Part shown: one piece after another, positions 1-7,382 of the stretch | Layout of the letters: every line of letters begins with the position of its first letter | Position numbering within the stretch: position 1 is the first letter of the stretch | Assembly: GCA_022836975.1 (NCBI GenBank) | Contig: JAIXMJ010000026.1 | Coordinates: 1 to 10,375, forward strand | Reading direction: 5' to 3' | Length of the DNA stretch: 10,375 bases | Source: Wolbachia sp. | Lineage (GTDB): Bacteria; Pseudomonadota; Alphaproteobacteria; Rickettsiales; Anaplasmataceae | Made by a program: the position numbers and the translations under genes | The notes under the pieces: generated by a model | Told to the model about the DNA's origin: nothing | Seen by the model: the letters and a program-made list of their open reading frames with translations, nothing else | The model's database searches: none

Positions 1-108
1 CTACCAAAAGAGTTTCCAAAATGGCACAATTGTTACGACTATTTCAAGAAATGGGGTAAAAAACCGAATGAGGATAGAGAAAATGTTCTGGTTAAAAAAA
101 GATTGTGA
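1..108 (+). pseudogene. IS5-family transposase N-terminal-region fragment (decayed)
   Basis: Reading from base 1 in frame, the translation runs LPKEFPKW.NCYDYFKKW followed by KPNEDRENVL and reaches a TGA at 106-108. The FPKW...YDYFKKW pattern is typical of the N-terminal domain (DUF4096-like) of IS5-family transposases. The start lies outside the window. Compared with the related copy at 7050-7239 it lacks about 72 bases after position 90, so the rest of the transposase is gone. It is a dead IS remnant; the exact IS subgroup cannot be decided from this fragment. Confidence 0.8.
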
Positions 109-117
109 ACAGGCTCT
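1..117 (+). repeat. Direct repeat copy 1 of IS5-type remnant
   Basis: Bases 1-90 match 7050-7140 with only a few substitutions, and bases 91-117 match 7214-7239 (GTTAAAA...GATTGTGAACAGGCTCT). The intervening ~73 bases of the second copy are missing here. Both copies have the same orientation and lie on either side of the housekeeping block at about 160-6061. Confidence 0.85.
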
Positions 118-160
118 AAGAATATAAAAATTTTGTTCATCTCGCAACATGCTCCTATTC

Positions 161-859
161 CTATTTCCATTTTTTAAAATACAAAGTTATACCGAACTCC
201 ATGCCTAATTTGTTGGGTAAAACTATTTTATAGCTTTTATTATTCTTCGTATCTTGTAATTCTCCCTCCAGAGTATTATTTGTGAACATCAGATACCTTA
301 ATCCCATGTTAAATGCTATATTTTTCTTGGTGCGGTAATTCAAACCAACTTTTACTTGGCCTGCAAAACTGCTTCCTATTTTTTCCGTATCATAAACTGT
401 TGTTATTATGCCAACTCCAGCACCAACATAGGGATATAATAAGTTGTCAGGATCGTCATTATCTTGCCAATCATAGTAGATATTTATCATTCTTACTCCA
501 CTGCCTATATAAATATCGTCTTTGGAGTATATACCAGAAGTCTTTAGATCAATATTTTTGATTTTAAAAGGAGTTGGCGGAAGATCAGGTAAGCGAGGGT
601 AGAAACCCATAGATTCAAATTCGATTCTATAGTTATGGTCCGCATACTGATTTTTTAAACCTAATGCAAAAGCTCCAATATATCCTACTTCAACAACTTC
701 TTTATATTTGAGATCTGGTATTACAAGTGATCTACCTATGATACCAGCATTAAATGACAAATAAAGCCATGCATCGATATTTGGCTCAGCAATGTCTGAC
801 TCGGCAAAGGACTGTCCTGATAATAGTAAAACTAAAACTATTAAAATCTTTTTATTCAT
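161..859 (-). CDS. Outer membrane beta-barrel / surface-antigen-like protein
   Basis: This is a 232-residue predicted exported protein. Residues 1-19 form a signal peptide (MNKK, a leucine/valine-rich core, then SFA-ES as a likely signal peptidase I site). The rest alternates polar and hydrophobic residues as in outer membrane beta-barrels, contains YPYVGAGVGI at 142-151 and GLRYLMF near 186-192, and ends in a strand rich in aromatics (GITLYFKKWK). The YxGAGxG motif and the size resemble the Rickettsiales surface antigen / OmpW-like small porins, so a surface-exposed or porin role is inferred rather than shown. An AGAGGG ribosome binding site precedes the ATG. It lies just downstream of rnpB on the same strand but is separated by about 90 bases, so it may have its own promoter. 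The lysine-rich C-terminus departs from the classical terminal phenylalanine of BAM substrates. Confidence 0.65.
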   Translation of the reverse strand: MNKKILIVLVLLLSGQSFAESDIAEPNIDAWLYLSFNAGIIGRSLVIPDLKYKEVVEVGYIGAFALGLKNQYADHNYRIEFESMGFYPRLPDLPPTPFKIKNIDLKTSGIYSKDDIYIGSGVRMINIYYDWQDNDDPDNLLYPYVGAGVGIITTVYDTEKIGSSFAGQVKVGLNYRTKKNIAFNMGLRYLMFTNNTLEGELQDTKNNKSYKIVLPNKLGMEFGITLYFKKWK

Positions 860-947
860 AAAACCCTCTTCTTATTAAGATTGATACTAGTCTTCAGTTT
901 AGGATAAATTTATTAAGAGCTGGTAAATATATTTTGGCTATCCTGAT

Positions 948-1281
948 CTAGGTGAAATATAAGCCGGGTTCTGTTTATGTAGCTATTTATCTGGAGTAAA
1001 TGTTGCCATTTACTTCTTGCGATTTACCCGAGTAGATATGAGGAAAACATAAAACCTACTCTTATTCAATCTTGCTCCTAGTGCTGGTTACTTCAACTAA
1101 CAGTGTTGCCATTGTTATGGTGTGCTCTTACCACACCTTTTCACCCTTACCTAAAATATTAGGCGGTAATTTTCTGTAGCCCTATAACTAGAGTTGCCTC
1201 CGGCGGATGTTATCCGTCACTATCTTTCCTTGGAGCCCGGACTTTCCTCTGTAATACACAGCAGCTACTTATTTCACCTAG
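948..1281 (-). ncRNA. rnpB: RNase P RNA (bacterial type A)
   Basis: This is the catalytic RNA of ribonuclease P, which removes 5' leaders from tRNA precursors. On the minus strand the conserved blocks occur in order: GAGGAAAGTCCGGGCTCC near the 5' end, GACGGATAAC.TCCG, GAAA.TTACCGCC, AAGGGTGAAAAGGTG followed by GGTAAGAGCACACC, GGCAAC, and the 3' ACAGAACCCGGCTTAT block. The ends pair with each other (CTAGGTGAAAT at the 5' end with ATTTCACCTAG at the 3' end), which defines the gene limits as a P1 helix and gives about 334 nucleotides, a normal size. It follows the MsbA-like gene by about 20 bases on the same strand, so read-through from that operon is possible. No clear T-run terminator is visible after it. 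Confidence 0.95.
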
Positions 1282-1303
1282 AGTTTTATTCTAATCGTAA
1301 GTA

Positions 1304-2998
1304 CTACGAAATGCAAATCTTTATTAATTTTGCATAAAGCCCATCTTGTTGCATTAAAGTATCATGTGTACCTATTTCTTCTACTATTCCGTTATTAACA
1401 ACTATAATTTTATCTGTTTTTGGTGCAGTAGATAATCTATGTGTAATTATTATAGTAGTCCTATTATGCATTAGATTATTTAATGCTTTTTGCACAAAAT
1501 TCTCGCTTTCATAATCTAGAGCAGATGTTGCTTCATCAAGTATAAGAATTTGAGGATTCTTTAGTATTGCTCTTGCTATAATAATACGTTGTTTCTGTCC
1601 TTCCGACAGTGTTAATCCGTTTTTTCCAACAAAGGTATCAAATTTATTGGGTAACTTTTCAATAAACTCCATAGCATAAGCATTCTCTGCTGCTTTTTTT
1701 ACTTGGTCATATTTTGCATTTGGTTGACCATATAAGATATTTTCCATTATGGAAGATGAAAATATCATCTTATCTTGCGGCACTAGGCCGAATAATGATC
1801 TTAAATTATTTAATTCGAGCGACTTTATGTCACATCCATCAATAGCAATAGTGCCTTCATCTGGATCATAAAACCTTAGCAGAAGTTTTAAAATAGTACT
1901 TTTACCACTACCTGATGGTCCTACAATTAACACTGATTGCCCTGCATCTATCTGAAATGATAACTTTGTTAAAGCAGGTTTATTAAAATAGCAAAATGTT
2001 ACTTCATTGAAAGAAAGGTTTTTGTGGATATTACGGATCTTTTTGAAACCATATGTAATATTATCTTTTATGTTAATGAATTCCAAAACACGCGCTGTAA
2101 TTCCAAGTCCTTTCTGTAAATCTGTAATGTTATCACCTAAGTTATTTATAGCTCCTGCAGCTAGTGTTGAATAAAATATAAAAGATGATAGTACTCCAGC
2201 AGTCAGGTTACCATTTGAGACTTCTTTGATTCCAAAAGATATTAAGATGATTAATGAGCTTATTACACACATAATTATTGCAGAAACTAAAATAGCACGT
2301 AGAAATGCTAATTTTATATGAGATTGTGATACTAAGTTTGAATGTTCTCTGAAAAAATTCTTTCTATTTTCTTCTAATACAAAAGATTTTACAGTGATGA
2401 TAAACTTAAGGCTTTCTTCGCTAAACTCTGCTAACTCATTGAGCTTGTCTCGTGCAAAACGTGAATAGTTTCGTACTCTGCTTCCTAGTATAATTATTAT
2501 AATAAATAATAGAGGTATGGCAGCAGCTATGTATGTAGTTAATTGGATGTTTATATATAACAACATAATAATACTGCCAACTAATATTATGAAATTTCTC
2601 AATATTGTTAATAGACTGCTATTCATTATTGATTGTAATATAGATGTGTCAGTGATTAGTGCTGAAACAACATTTTGTACGCTTATATTTTCAAAAAAAC
2701 TTGGTTGTAAGCTGATGATATTACTATAAAGGTCATATCTCATACGGGCTATAACTTTTTCACTACCAATTCCAATAAAATATAGTCTGATAAATGCAGT
2801 AAAAGCTATGGTTAAAACCATTAGTATTATCACTAATAGTGAGTGATCTGAAATGTCAGAATCAATTATTTTACCTAATCTTGGACCAAAAGATAGAGTA
2901 ATTAAAGCTGAAAATAAGACCGCAATGAATGCTATAATAAAATGAAGCCAGTAAGGCCTTATATAATGAAATAATTGTTTGGTGTCAGATTTTTTCAT
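1304..2998 (-). CDS. MsbA-like ABC exporter (fused permease and ATPase)
   Basis: This 564-residue half-transporter has an N-terminal membrane domain with about six hydrophobic segments (roughly residues 16-36, 52-75, 131-150, 154-173, 234-256 and 265-285) and a C-terminal nucleotide-binding domain. Walker A GPSGSGKST is at 360-368, the Q-loop glutamine at about 408, the ABC signature LSEGQ at 464-468, Walker B ILILDEA with D488 and E489, the D-loop SALD, and the H-loop histidine at 520 (ITHRLST). It should act as a homodimer in the inner membrane and export a lipid or drug-like hydrophobic substrate; the substrate cannot be read from sequence. Anaplasmataceae lack LPS, so lipid A flippase activity is unlikely if that assignment is right. 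The signature has E in place of the usual second G. Its start overlaps the end of ftsW by 14 bases, so the two genes are probably translationally coupled. Confidence 0.88.
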   Translation of the reverse strand: MKKSDTKQLFHYIRPYWLHFIIAFIAVLFSALITLSFGPRLGKIIDSDISDHSLLVIILMVLTIAFTAFIRLYFIGIGSEKVIARMRYDLYSNIISLQPSFFENISVQNVVSALITDTSILQSIMNSSLLTILRNFIILVGSIIMLLYINIQLTTYIAAAIPLLFIIIIILGSRVRNYSRFARDKLNELAEFSEESLKFIITVKSFVLEENRKNFFREHSNLVSQSHIKLAFLRAILVSAIIMCVISSLIILISFGIKEVSNGNLTAGVLSSFIFYSTLAAGAINNLGDNITDLQKGLGITARVLEFINIKDNITYGFKKIRNIHKNLSFNEVTFCYFNKPALTKLSFQIDAGQSVLIVGPSGSGKSTILKLLLRFYDPDEGTIAIDGCDIKSLELNNLRSLFGLVPQDKMIFSSSIMENILYGQPNAKYDQVKKAAENAYAMEFIEKLPNKFDTFVGKNGLTLSEGQKQRIIIARAILKNPQILILDEATSALDYESENFVQKALNNLMHNRTTIIITHRLSTAPKTDKIIVVNNGIVEEIGTHDTLMQQDGLYAKLIKICIS

Positions 2999-4091
2999 AC
3001 ATTATTTTAAAGCAACCTAGCTTTATTTGATTTCTACTGTAAGCAAGAATTATACCCAGTGCTATGCTTGACGATAATAAAGATGAGCCACCATAACTAA
3101 GTAGTGGTAGTGTTACACCCGTGGTTGGTAGAATGCTTAGTGTGACACCTATGTTGATTATAAACTGTGTAATAAACTGAATTGATATACCAAAAACTGC
3201 TAATAAACTAAATAATTCACTTTCCTTATAAACGATATAGAGCAATCTGCAAGCAATAATACCAAATAATATTACTGTAACTAGACACATAATCAAACCA
3301 AATTCTTCTGCTAGTACTGAAAATATAAAATCTGTATGACAGTCAGGAAGTAGCATTTTAACATTACCTTCTCCTGGTCCTACCCCTGTTAACTGACCGT
3401 TTTTAAATGCTTCTAAAGATTTAGTTACTTGAAAATTGTTACGGTGTGAAAAGAAAAAGAAATTATAAATCCTTTGTTTTATATGTGGAAGGAAAAAATA
3501 GGCTGCAGTTACCCCTGTCGTTATTATGCCACATATATATACATAATATAATAGTGGAATAGATGCAACAAACATCTGTCCCATCCATGAGTATGTTAAA
3601 AGTAGAGACATACTGAAGTTAGGTTGCAAAAGCAACATTACGAAAATTAAAAGAAATAGTACAATAGATATACATACTTTAAACTTTATTTCACTAGCTA
3701 ATATGCTAGCAATTACAACAGAGAAAAATGGCTTCATAAACTCAGATGGTTGAATTGATATTCCAAAAATATATAACCATCTCTTTGCTCCATTGATGTT
3801 TGTGCCAAATCTTATAACAGTTACCATCAAAACAATAGAAAGGATTAAACCTACAAATGATAGGTAAGGTATTATATTTGTTTCAATAAATGAAAATACT
3901 AGTAAAGTTATTAATGATAAAATTATATAGATCATATGGCGTTTTATTAAATAGTCTGGTGACAAAGATAGACGCCTTGTGATTGCAGGGCTTGCTGAGT
4001 AAACAAGAATAAAACTAATAGTTAATAGTATAAAAATAGATAAGATTAAATAGTAATCTAGGGTCCTATACCAATATTTAATGCTCATCAT
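2985..4091 (-). CDS. ftsW: FtsW-type peptidoglycan glycosyltransferase (SEDS family)
   Basis: This 368-residue multi-pass membrane protein of the SEDS family polymerises lipid II into glycan strands at the division septum with a partner class B PBP. SEDS landmarks are present: NGAKRWL at 100-106, IQPSEF at 113-118, QPNFS at 156-160 (QPD in many homologues), GVGPGEGNVK at 236-245, HTDF with the catalytic-loop aspartate at about D254, and the C-terminal LPTTGVTLPLLSYGGSS at 321-337. The length and the LPTTG...SYGGSS block fit FtsW; RodA is the alternative. About ten hydrophobic helices are evident. The ATG overlaps the ubiE stop by one base (TAATG), and a second in-frame ATG immediately follows, so the start may be one codon later. 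It sits in the middle of the ubiE-ftsW-exporter operon. In Wolbachia-like bacteria it would serve a minimal lipid II-dependent division process. Confidence 0.9.
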   Translation of the reverse strand: MMSIKYWYRTLDYYLILSIFILLTISFILVYSASPAITRRLSLSPDYLIKRHMIYIILSLITLLVFSFIETNIIPYLSFVGLILSIVLMVTVIRFGTNINGAKRWLYIFGISIQPSEFMKPFFSVVIASILASEIKFKVCISIVLFLLIFVMLLLQPNFSMSLLLTYSWMGQMFVASIPLLYYVYICGIITTGVTAAYFFLPHIKQRIYNFFFFSHRNNFQVTKSLEAFKNGQLTGVGPGEGNVKMLLPDCHTDFIFSVLAEEFGLIMCLVTVILFGIIACRLLYIVYKESELFSLLAVFGISIQFITQFIINIGVTLSILPTTGVTLPLLSYGGSSLLSSSIALGIILAYSRNQIKLGCFKIMYEKI

Positions 4092-4792
4092 TACTCAATA
4101 CTTCCAGAGTATAGTGCTACTATACCACAACTTATATTGCTGAATTTAACATTTGTAAACCCTGCATTTTCTATCTCCTTTTGAAAATTAACTTGGGTCG
4201 GGAATGCACGTATACTTTCTACTAGGTATTCGTAAGCACTTCTATTTTTTGCAACTATATTACCAATTTCTGGAATTACTTTAAATGAATACAAGTCATA
4301 TAAGGTAATAAATGCCTTATGTTGATAGTGCATAGGGGCAAATTCTAAACAAATAAATTTTCCTCCGGGGCGTAGAACTCTGTACATTTCACCAAGAGCT
4401 TTTTCACGATTTGAAATGTTACGTATACCGAAAGCTATAGTGCAATAATCAAATTTATGATTGCTAAATGGTAAATTTTCTGCGCTTGCACATACCCATT
4501 CAAAATTAAGTTGATTAGAATCAATAGCTTTATCACGTCCTCTGTTAAGCATATCTTGATTGACATCACATATCGTTACCTTACTGCTAGGCTCTCTTTT
4601 TATAATTCTTTTTGCTATATCTCCTGTTCCTCCAGCAACATCTAATACTCTGGCATTTTTGGTGAGGTGCATACTCCTTACCATTTTATTTTTCCATACT
4701 CTATGTATTCCTAGACTCATAATGTCATTCATGATATCGTAGCTATTTGCAACAGAACTGAAAATTTCTTGTACTTTAGTGTTTATGTTCAT
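4091..4792 (-). CDS. ubiE: Demethylmenaquinone/ubiquinone C-methyltransferase
   Basis: This 233-residue SAM-dependent methyltransferase carries out the C-methylation step of ubiquinone (and menaquinone) biosynthesis, on the cytoplasmic face of the inner membrane. The N-terminus carries the UbiE signature [18 protein letters not shown] at about 11-28. The SAM-binding glycine motif LDVAGGTGD is at 50-58, followed by an acidic residue in ICDVN. FGIRN near 121-125 and [10 protein letters not shown] near 138-147 are the other family hallmarks, and the length is usual for UbiE. It is the first gene of the minus-strand operon, and the next gene, ftsW, starts within its stop codon. It diverges from the fbpA transcription unit across about 190 bases of AT-rich DNA. 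Since Rickettsiales respire with ubiquinone, the ubiquinone role is the relevant one. Confidence 0.93.
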   Translation of the reverse strand: MNINTKVQEIFSSVANSYDIMNDIMSLGIHRVWKNKMVRSMHLTKNARVLDVAGGTGDIAKRIIKREPSSKVTICDVNQDMLNRGRDKAIDSNQLNFEWVCASAENLPFSNHKFDYCTIAFGIRNISNREKALGEMYRVLRPGGKFICLEFAPMHYQHKAFITLYDLYSFKVIPEIGNIVAKNRSAYEYLVESIRAFPTQVNFQKEIENAGFTNVKFSNISCGIVALYSGSIE

Positions 4793-4979
4793 AACAAAAA
4801 TATAGCAGAAAATGTAAATTAGTGCTTACAAAAACTATTGTTATACTATAGACTATATCTTTATTACGTGAAACTGTCAGTTGTGTTAAAAAAAGAAGAA
4901 AATTGTATTGATTTTTAGTGTAAATCTATTTTTAATCGTTTAATTATATAATCATTGTGATAATCTTATTGAGGTGTTT

Positions 4980-5039
4980 ATGAAAAATATGTATTCTGTA
5001 TCATTACCTAATTTATCTATAAACGTGGATAGTCTATGA
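4980..5039 (+). CDS. Short upstream ORF (19 aa) coupled to fbpA
   Basis: A 19-codon frame starts at ATG 4980, preceded by GAGGTG at 4971-4976 with ideal spacing. It begins MKNMYSV and ends NVDSL. Its TGA overlaps the ATG of the iron-binding gene (ATGA at 5036-5039). The downstream ATG has only a weak ribosome binding site of its own (GTGGAT), so translation of fbpA may depend on ribosomes finishing this ORF. No conserved family is recognised. It could be a leader peptide, a small protein, or the remains of a longer gene. Confidence 0.45.
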   Translation: MKNMYSVSLPNLSINVDSL

Positions 5040-6061
5040 AAAAGCCAATTATATTGATATCTTTAATAGCACTAATTATAGTGGCAATCATTGCTTACTT
5101 ATACCAACCCAACAAGATGGATGATCACGAGATAGTAAATGTTTACTCATCACGTAAGGAAGAGCTAGTACGTACTTTGTTTGAAGAATTTACAAAAGAG
5201 ACAGGTGTAAAAGTACGTTATATTACAGGCGATGATTCACAGTTGCTGTCCAGGATAGAAAATGATGGAGATGCAGATCTATTTTTAACTGCTGATGTAG
5301 TGAACCTAATTTTAGCAGAGAGAAGGGGCTTATTATCTCAAGTGGATTCGGAAATTTTGAAAAAATCTATACCAGTACAGTTTAGAGATAGTAAAGGTTT
5401 TTGGTTTGGACTCACAAAAAGAGCAAGGATCCTCGTATATAATAAAGAACTTGTAAATCCTAAAGACTTAAGTACTTATGAAGATCTAGCAAATCCAAGA
5501 TGGAAGGGGAAGATATTAGTAAGATCTTCAACAAGTCCATATAATAGGTCATTAATTGCTTTTATGATTGCACATAATGGTTTTGATAAAACAAAAAAGT
5601 GGGTCACTGGAATTGTTGATAATATGGCGAGGAAGCCAAGTGGTGGAGATAGCGATCAAATTCATGCTGCAATTGCTGGTGAAGGTGGAATAGCGATAGT
5701 AAATAGTTATTATTTTGCAAGGATGGTAGCAGCAAAAGAGAAAGGTATCGAAAAACTAGGTATTTTCTTCCCTAATCAGGCAAAAGGAAAAGGTATAATG
5801 GTAAACATAAGTGGTGCTGCAGTTGTAAAAAACGCAAAGAACAGAGAAAATGCTTTGTTGCTACTGGAATTTTTAGTAAGTAAAAGAGCACAAGAATTAT
5901 ATACTAAACAAAATCATGAATACCCTATAGTTGAAGGTGTAGAAATATCTGATATATTGAAATCATGGGGGAAGTATATTCAAAGTGATTTACCATTAAG
6001 TGAGCTTGAGAAGCATTTTCTTGAAGCTGTTATGGTAGCTGATGAATGTAAGTGGCGTTAG
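5036..6061 (+). CDS. fbpA: Fe(III) ABC transporter substrate-binding protein (FbpA/FutA type)
   Basis: This 341-residue member of the bacterial extracellular solute-binding family delivers ferric iron to an FbpBC-type ABC transporter in the periplasm. A single hydrophobic N-terminal segment (residues 4-21) directs export. It has no obvious AxA cleavage site, so the protein may stay membrane anchored. The mature part begins with the typical VNVYSSR motif (Y37) and contains DADLFLTAD, LANPRWKGKI near 151-160, and NSYYFAR with Y225-Y226, the paired tyrosines that coordinate iron in FbpA/FutA proteins. The length is normal. Permease and ATPase genes are not adjacent, as is usual in Rickettsiales where they are scattered. 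The start overlaps the stop of the 19-codon ORF. A hairpin-forming inverted repeat follows at 6085-6117. Confidence 0.87.
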   Translation: MKKPIILISLIALIIVAIIAYLYQPNKMDDHEIVNVYSSRKEELVRTLFEEFTKETGVKVRYITGDDSQLLSRIENDGDADLFLTADVVNLILAERRGLLSQVDSEILKKSIPVQFRDSKGFWFGLTKRARILVYNKELVNPKDLSTYEDLANPRWKGKILVRSSTSPYNRSLIAFMIAHNGFDKTKKWVTGIVDNMARKPSGGDSDQIHAAIAGEGGIAIVNSYYFARMVAAKEKGIEKLGIFFPNQAKGKGIMVNISGAAVVKNAKNRENALLLLEFLVSKRAQELYTKQNHEYPIVEGVEISDILKSWGKYIQSDLPLSELEKHFLEAVMVADECKWR

Positions 6062-6084
6062 TTTTGTCGTGCCACTAATGGTCT

Positions 6085-6117
6085 ATAGCAAGCAAGCATT
6101 AGTCCACTGCTTGCTAT
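6085..6117. terminator. Inverted repeat after fbpA, possible transcription end hairpin
   Basis: ATAGCAAGCA at 6085-6094 is perfectly complementary to TGCTTGCTAT at 6108-6117 around a 13-base loop. It lies 24 bases after the fbpA stop. It is not followed by a T-run, so it is not a classical intrinsic terminator. It may instead stabilise the mRNA 3' end, or be a small repeat at the border of the IS remnant that follows. Confidence 0.45.
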
Positions 6118-6120
6118 GCT

Positions 6121-6475
6121 GAAGTGAGGTGTGTTTACTTACATAAGTTATTTGGTGACAAAGGTTATGTATCCAAAAACTTTTTCAGAATTGAAGGACT
6201 AAAACTTGTCACTAATATCAAAAAGAGAATGACAAGTATATTAAGGTTCATAAAAGAAAAGATTCTAAAGATTCTATTGCGGAAAATCGATTGTTGAAAC
6301 GGTTTCCTTGCTATCTTAAAATAGCACTTGAATTTGAGCATACAAGACCATATCAATTTTCTAGTTCATATTTTTTCTACCATAATTTCATATTTCATGA
6401 AAGAGAAAAAGCCTTTTATTTCCTATACTTTCTTTGCTGGGTAATACATAGTTCGGGTTTGTAGGTTTTTTGCAG
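6121..6475 (+). pseudogene. IS982-family transposase C-terminal remnant, multiply frameshifted
   Basis: The frame through 6142 reads HKLFGDKGYVSK, then LKLVTNIKKRM and ILLRK. After a +1 shift it reads SIVETV, after another YLKIALEFEHTRP, and in a further frame LVHIFSTIISYFMKEKK to FFAG and TAA at 6442-6444. Together these are the C-terminal half of an IS982-family DDE transposase, including the GDKGY aspartate and the VET glutamate regions. At least three frameshifts prevent expression. The N-terminal half is absent. Just after the stop, AGTTCGGGTTTGTAGG (6449-6464) resembles the CCCGAAC-type terminal repeats of this family, so the right end of the element is probably within 6447-6475. Confidence 0.8.
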
Positions 6476-6866
6476 AGCCTATTGGCAAAGCCTTTATCTA
6501 CTGCTTTACAAAATCCTAGACAAAACAGTATAGTGCAGTTATACTTTTCTTCATTTGTAATCTCATATATTATAAGATCCGCTGCGAAGCACTGCGAAGT
6601 ATTTTGAGTATGGAGTAGCCCAAAAGTAGAATTAGCTAAAAACCATGTTTTAGATTCACGAGACCAGCTATTATGTTGAACCTCATGTTATATTTCTTTT
6701 GAAAATTACGGTAAACATGCGACATCAATCTTAATCTCCCGGATCTTATTTTCTACACGCATTCTAAACGACGCAAGCTCTCGATTGTGCTTTTTTTGTT
6801 CATCTGTTAAAGGTTTTTTGCGATATTTTTTGTAAGAGCTTGTACGCGATCTATGAATATAATACA
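6474..6866 (-). pseudogene. IS5-family (DDE_4-like) transposase 3' fragment with frameshift
   Basis: On the minus strand the sequence reads KYRKKPLTDEQKKHNRELAS, then FRMRVENKIREIKI. After a one-base insertion near 6722-6725 it resumes as MSHVYRNFQKKYN, then MRFNIIAGLVNLKHGF and a TAG at 6636-6638. This is the C-terminal end of a DDE_4-type transposase (typical block: rvIEnvnrrlKifri...YRN...RfnlIagl). About 160 bases of non-coding 3' DNA follow, and a putative imperfect terminal repeat lies at about 6474 (GAGCCTATTGGCAAAGC, compare GACCCTCTGCAAAGC at 10067). The catalytic N-terminal part is missing, and the fragment is joined near 6866 to an unrelated IS5-type fragment on the opposite strand. 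An apparent longer reading frame across this junction is a chimera, not a gene. Confidence 0.78.
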
Positions 6867-6895
6867 AGAAAAGTGTAATTGAAATAAGGTAAACT

Positions 6896-7239
6896 ATGAG
6901 ACACATATACCCAAGTGATATAGGTCTTGAGAAATTCGAAAAGATTAGGCCACTTTTAGAAAATGCACGAAAGAAGATGAAGCCAAGAAAGCTAGATTTA
7001 TATGAGTTATTTTGCGGTGTGCTGAAAAAGTGGCTGTCAGTGGTGAATGCTACCAAAAGAGTTTCCAAAATGGTGCAATTGTTACGACTATTGCAAGAAA
7101 TGGAGTGAAAAGCTGAACGAAGATAGAGAAAGTATTCTGGAAATCGTCTTAAAAATTGGTTGGAAAGATCCGTTCCAACAATGACAAAAACAAGTTTCTG
7201 CCTCTGTTCTATTGTTAAAAAGATTGTGAACAGGCTCTT
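6896..7239 (+). pseudogene. IS5-type transposase 5' fragment, frameshifted and with stops
   Basis: From ATG 6896 the frame reads MRHIYPSDIGLEKFEKI, then RPLLE, KPRKLDLYELFCGVL. A short deletion then shifts the frame: the downstream family sequence continues in another frame as KSGCQW, a TGA in place of an arginine codon, then MLPKEFPKWCNCYDY, KKWSEKLNEDRESILEIVL and GWKDPFQQ. This is the N-terminal domain of an IS5-family transposase (MRHxYPSDI... opening, DUF4096-like). It ends near 7239 without the DDE catalytic core, so it is inactive. The part from 7050 on is the second copy of the repeat found at the left edge of the window. Confidence 0.82.
7050..7239 (+). repeat. Direct repeat copy 2 of IS5-type remnant
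   Basis: This copy matches bases 1-117 in the same orientation, with a ~72-base segment (7141-7213) that is absent from copy 1. It ends in GATTGTGAACAGGCTCT in both copies, after which the flanks diverge. That common right limit suggests that both descend from the same already truncated element. Confidence 0.85.
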
Positions 7240-7336
7240 ATATCATGCCTTCTGTCTGTTCTCCATCTTTTCTAACCCTTAAATTCTGTCATTATATAAA
7301 CTTTTATTCAATCAGTATCTTGTGACGATATACCTC

Positions 7337-7365
7337 TAGACAAACAAGAGAATCTATTGTATACA
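7337..7365 (+). promoter_or_regulatory. Sigma70-type promoter of the thiamine operon
   Basis: TAGACA (7337-7342) is separated by exactly 17 bases from TATACA (7360-7365), giving a good match to -35 and -10 consensus elements. Transcription would begin around 7372, about ten bases before the first helix of the TPP riboswitch. That placement supports the assignment. A second AT-rich hexamer TATAAC at 7372-7377 has no good -35 partner. Confidence 0.55.
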
Positions 7366-7382
7366 ACCTGCTATAACGAATG

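Noticed and set aside
313..561. 82-codon plus-strand frame opposite the outer membrane protein gene
   Set aside because: It has no ribosome binding site and a low-complexity composition, and it lies antisense to a convincing gene with signal peptide.
6165..6356. A 63-codon minus-strand frame with a hydrophobic stretch
   Set aside because: It is antisense to the clear IS982 transposase remnant and has no recognisable similarity or good ribosome binding site.
6706..7068. A 120-codon open frame on the minus strand with a membrane-like middle
   Set aside because: It crosses the junction of two IS fragments. Its C-terminal part is transposase, and the rest is antisense of another transposase fragment, so it is a chimera by chance.
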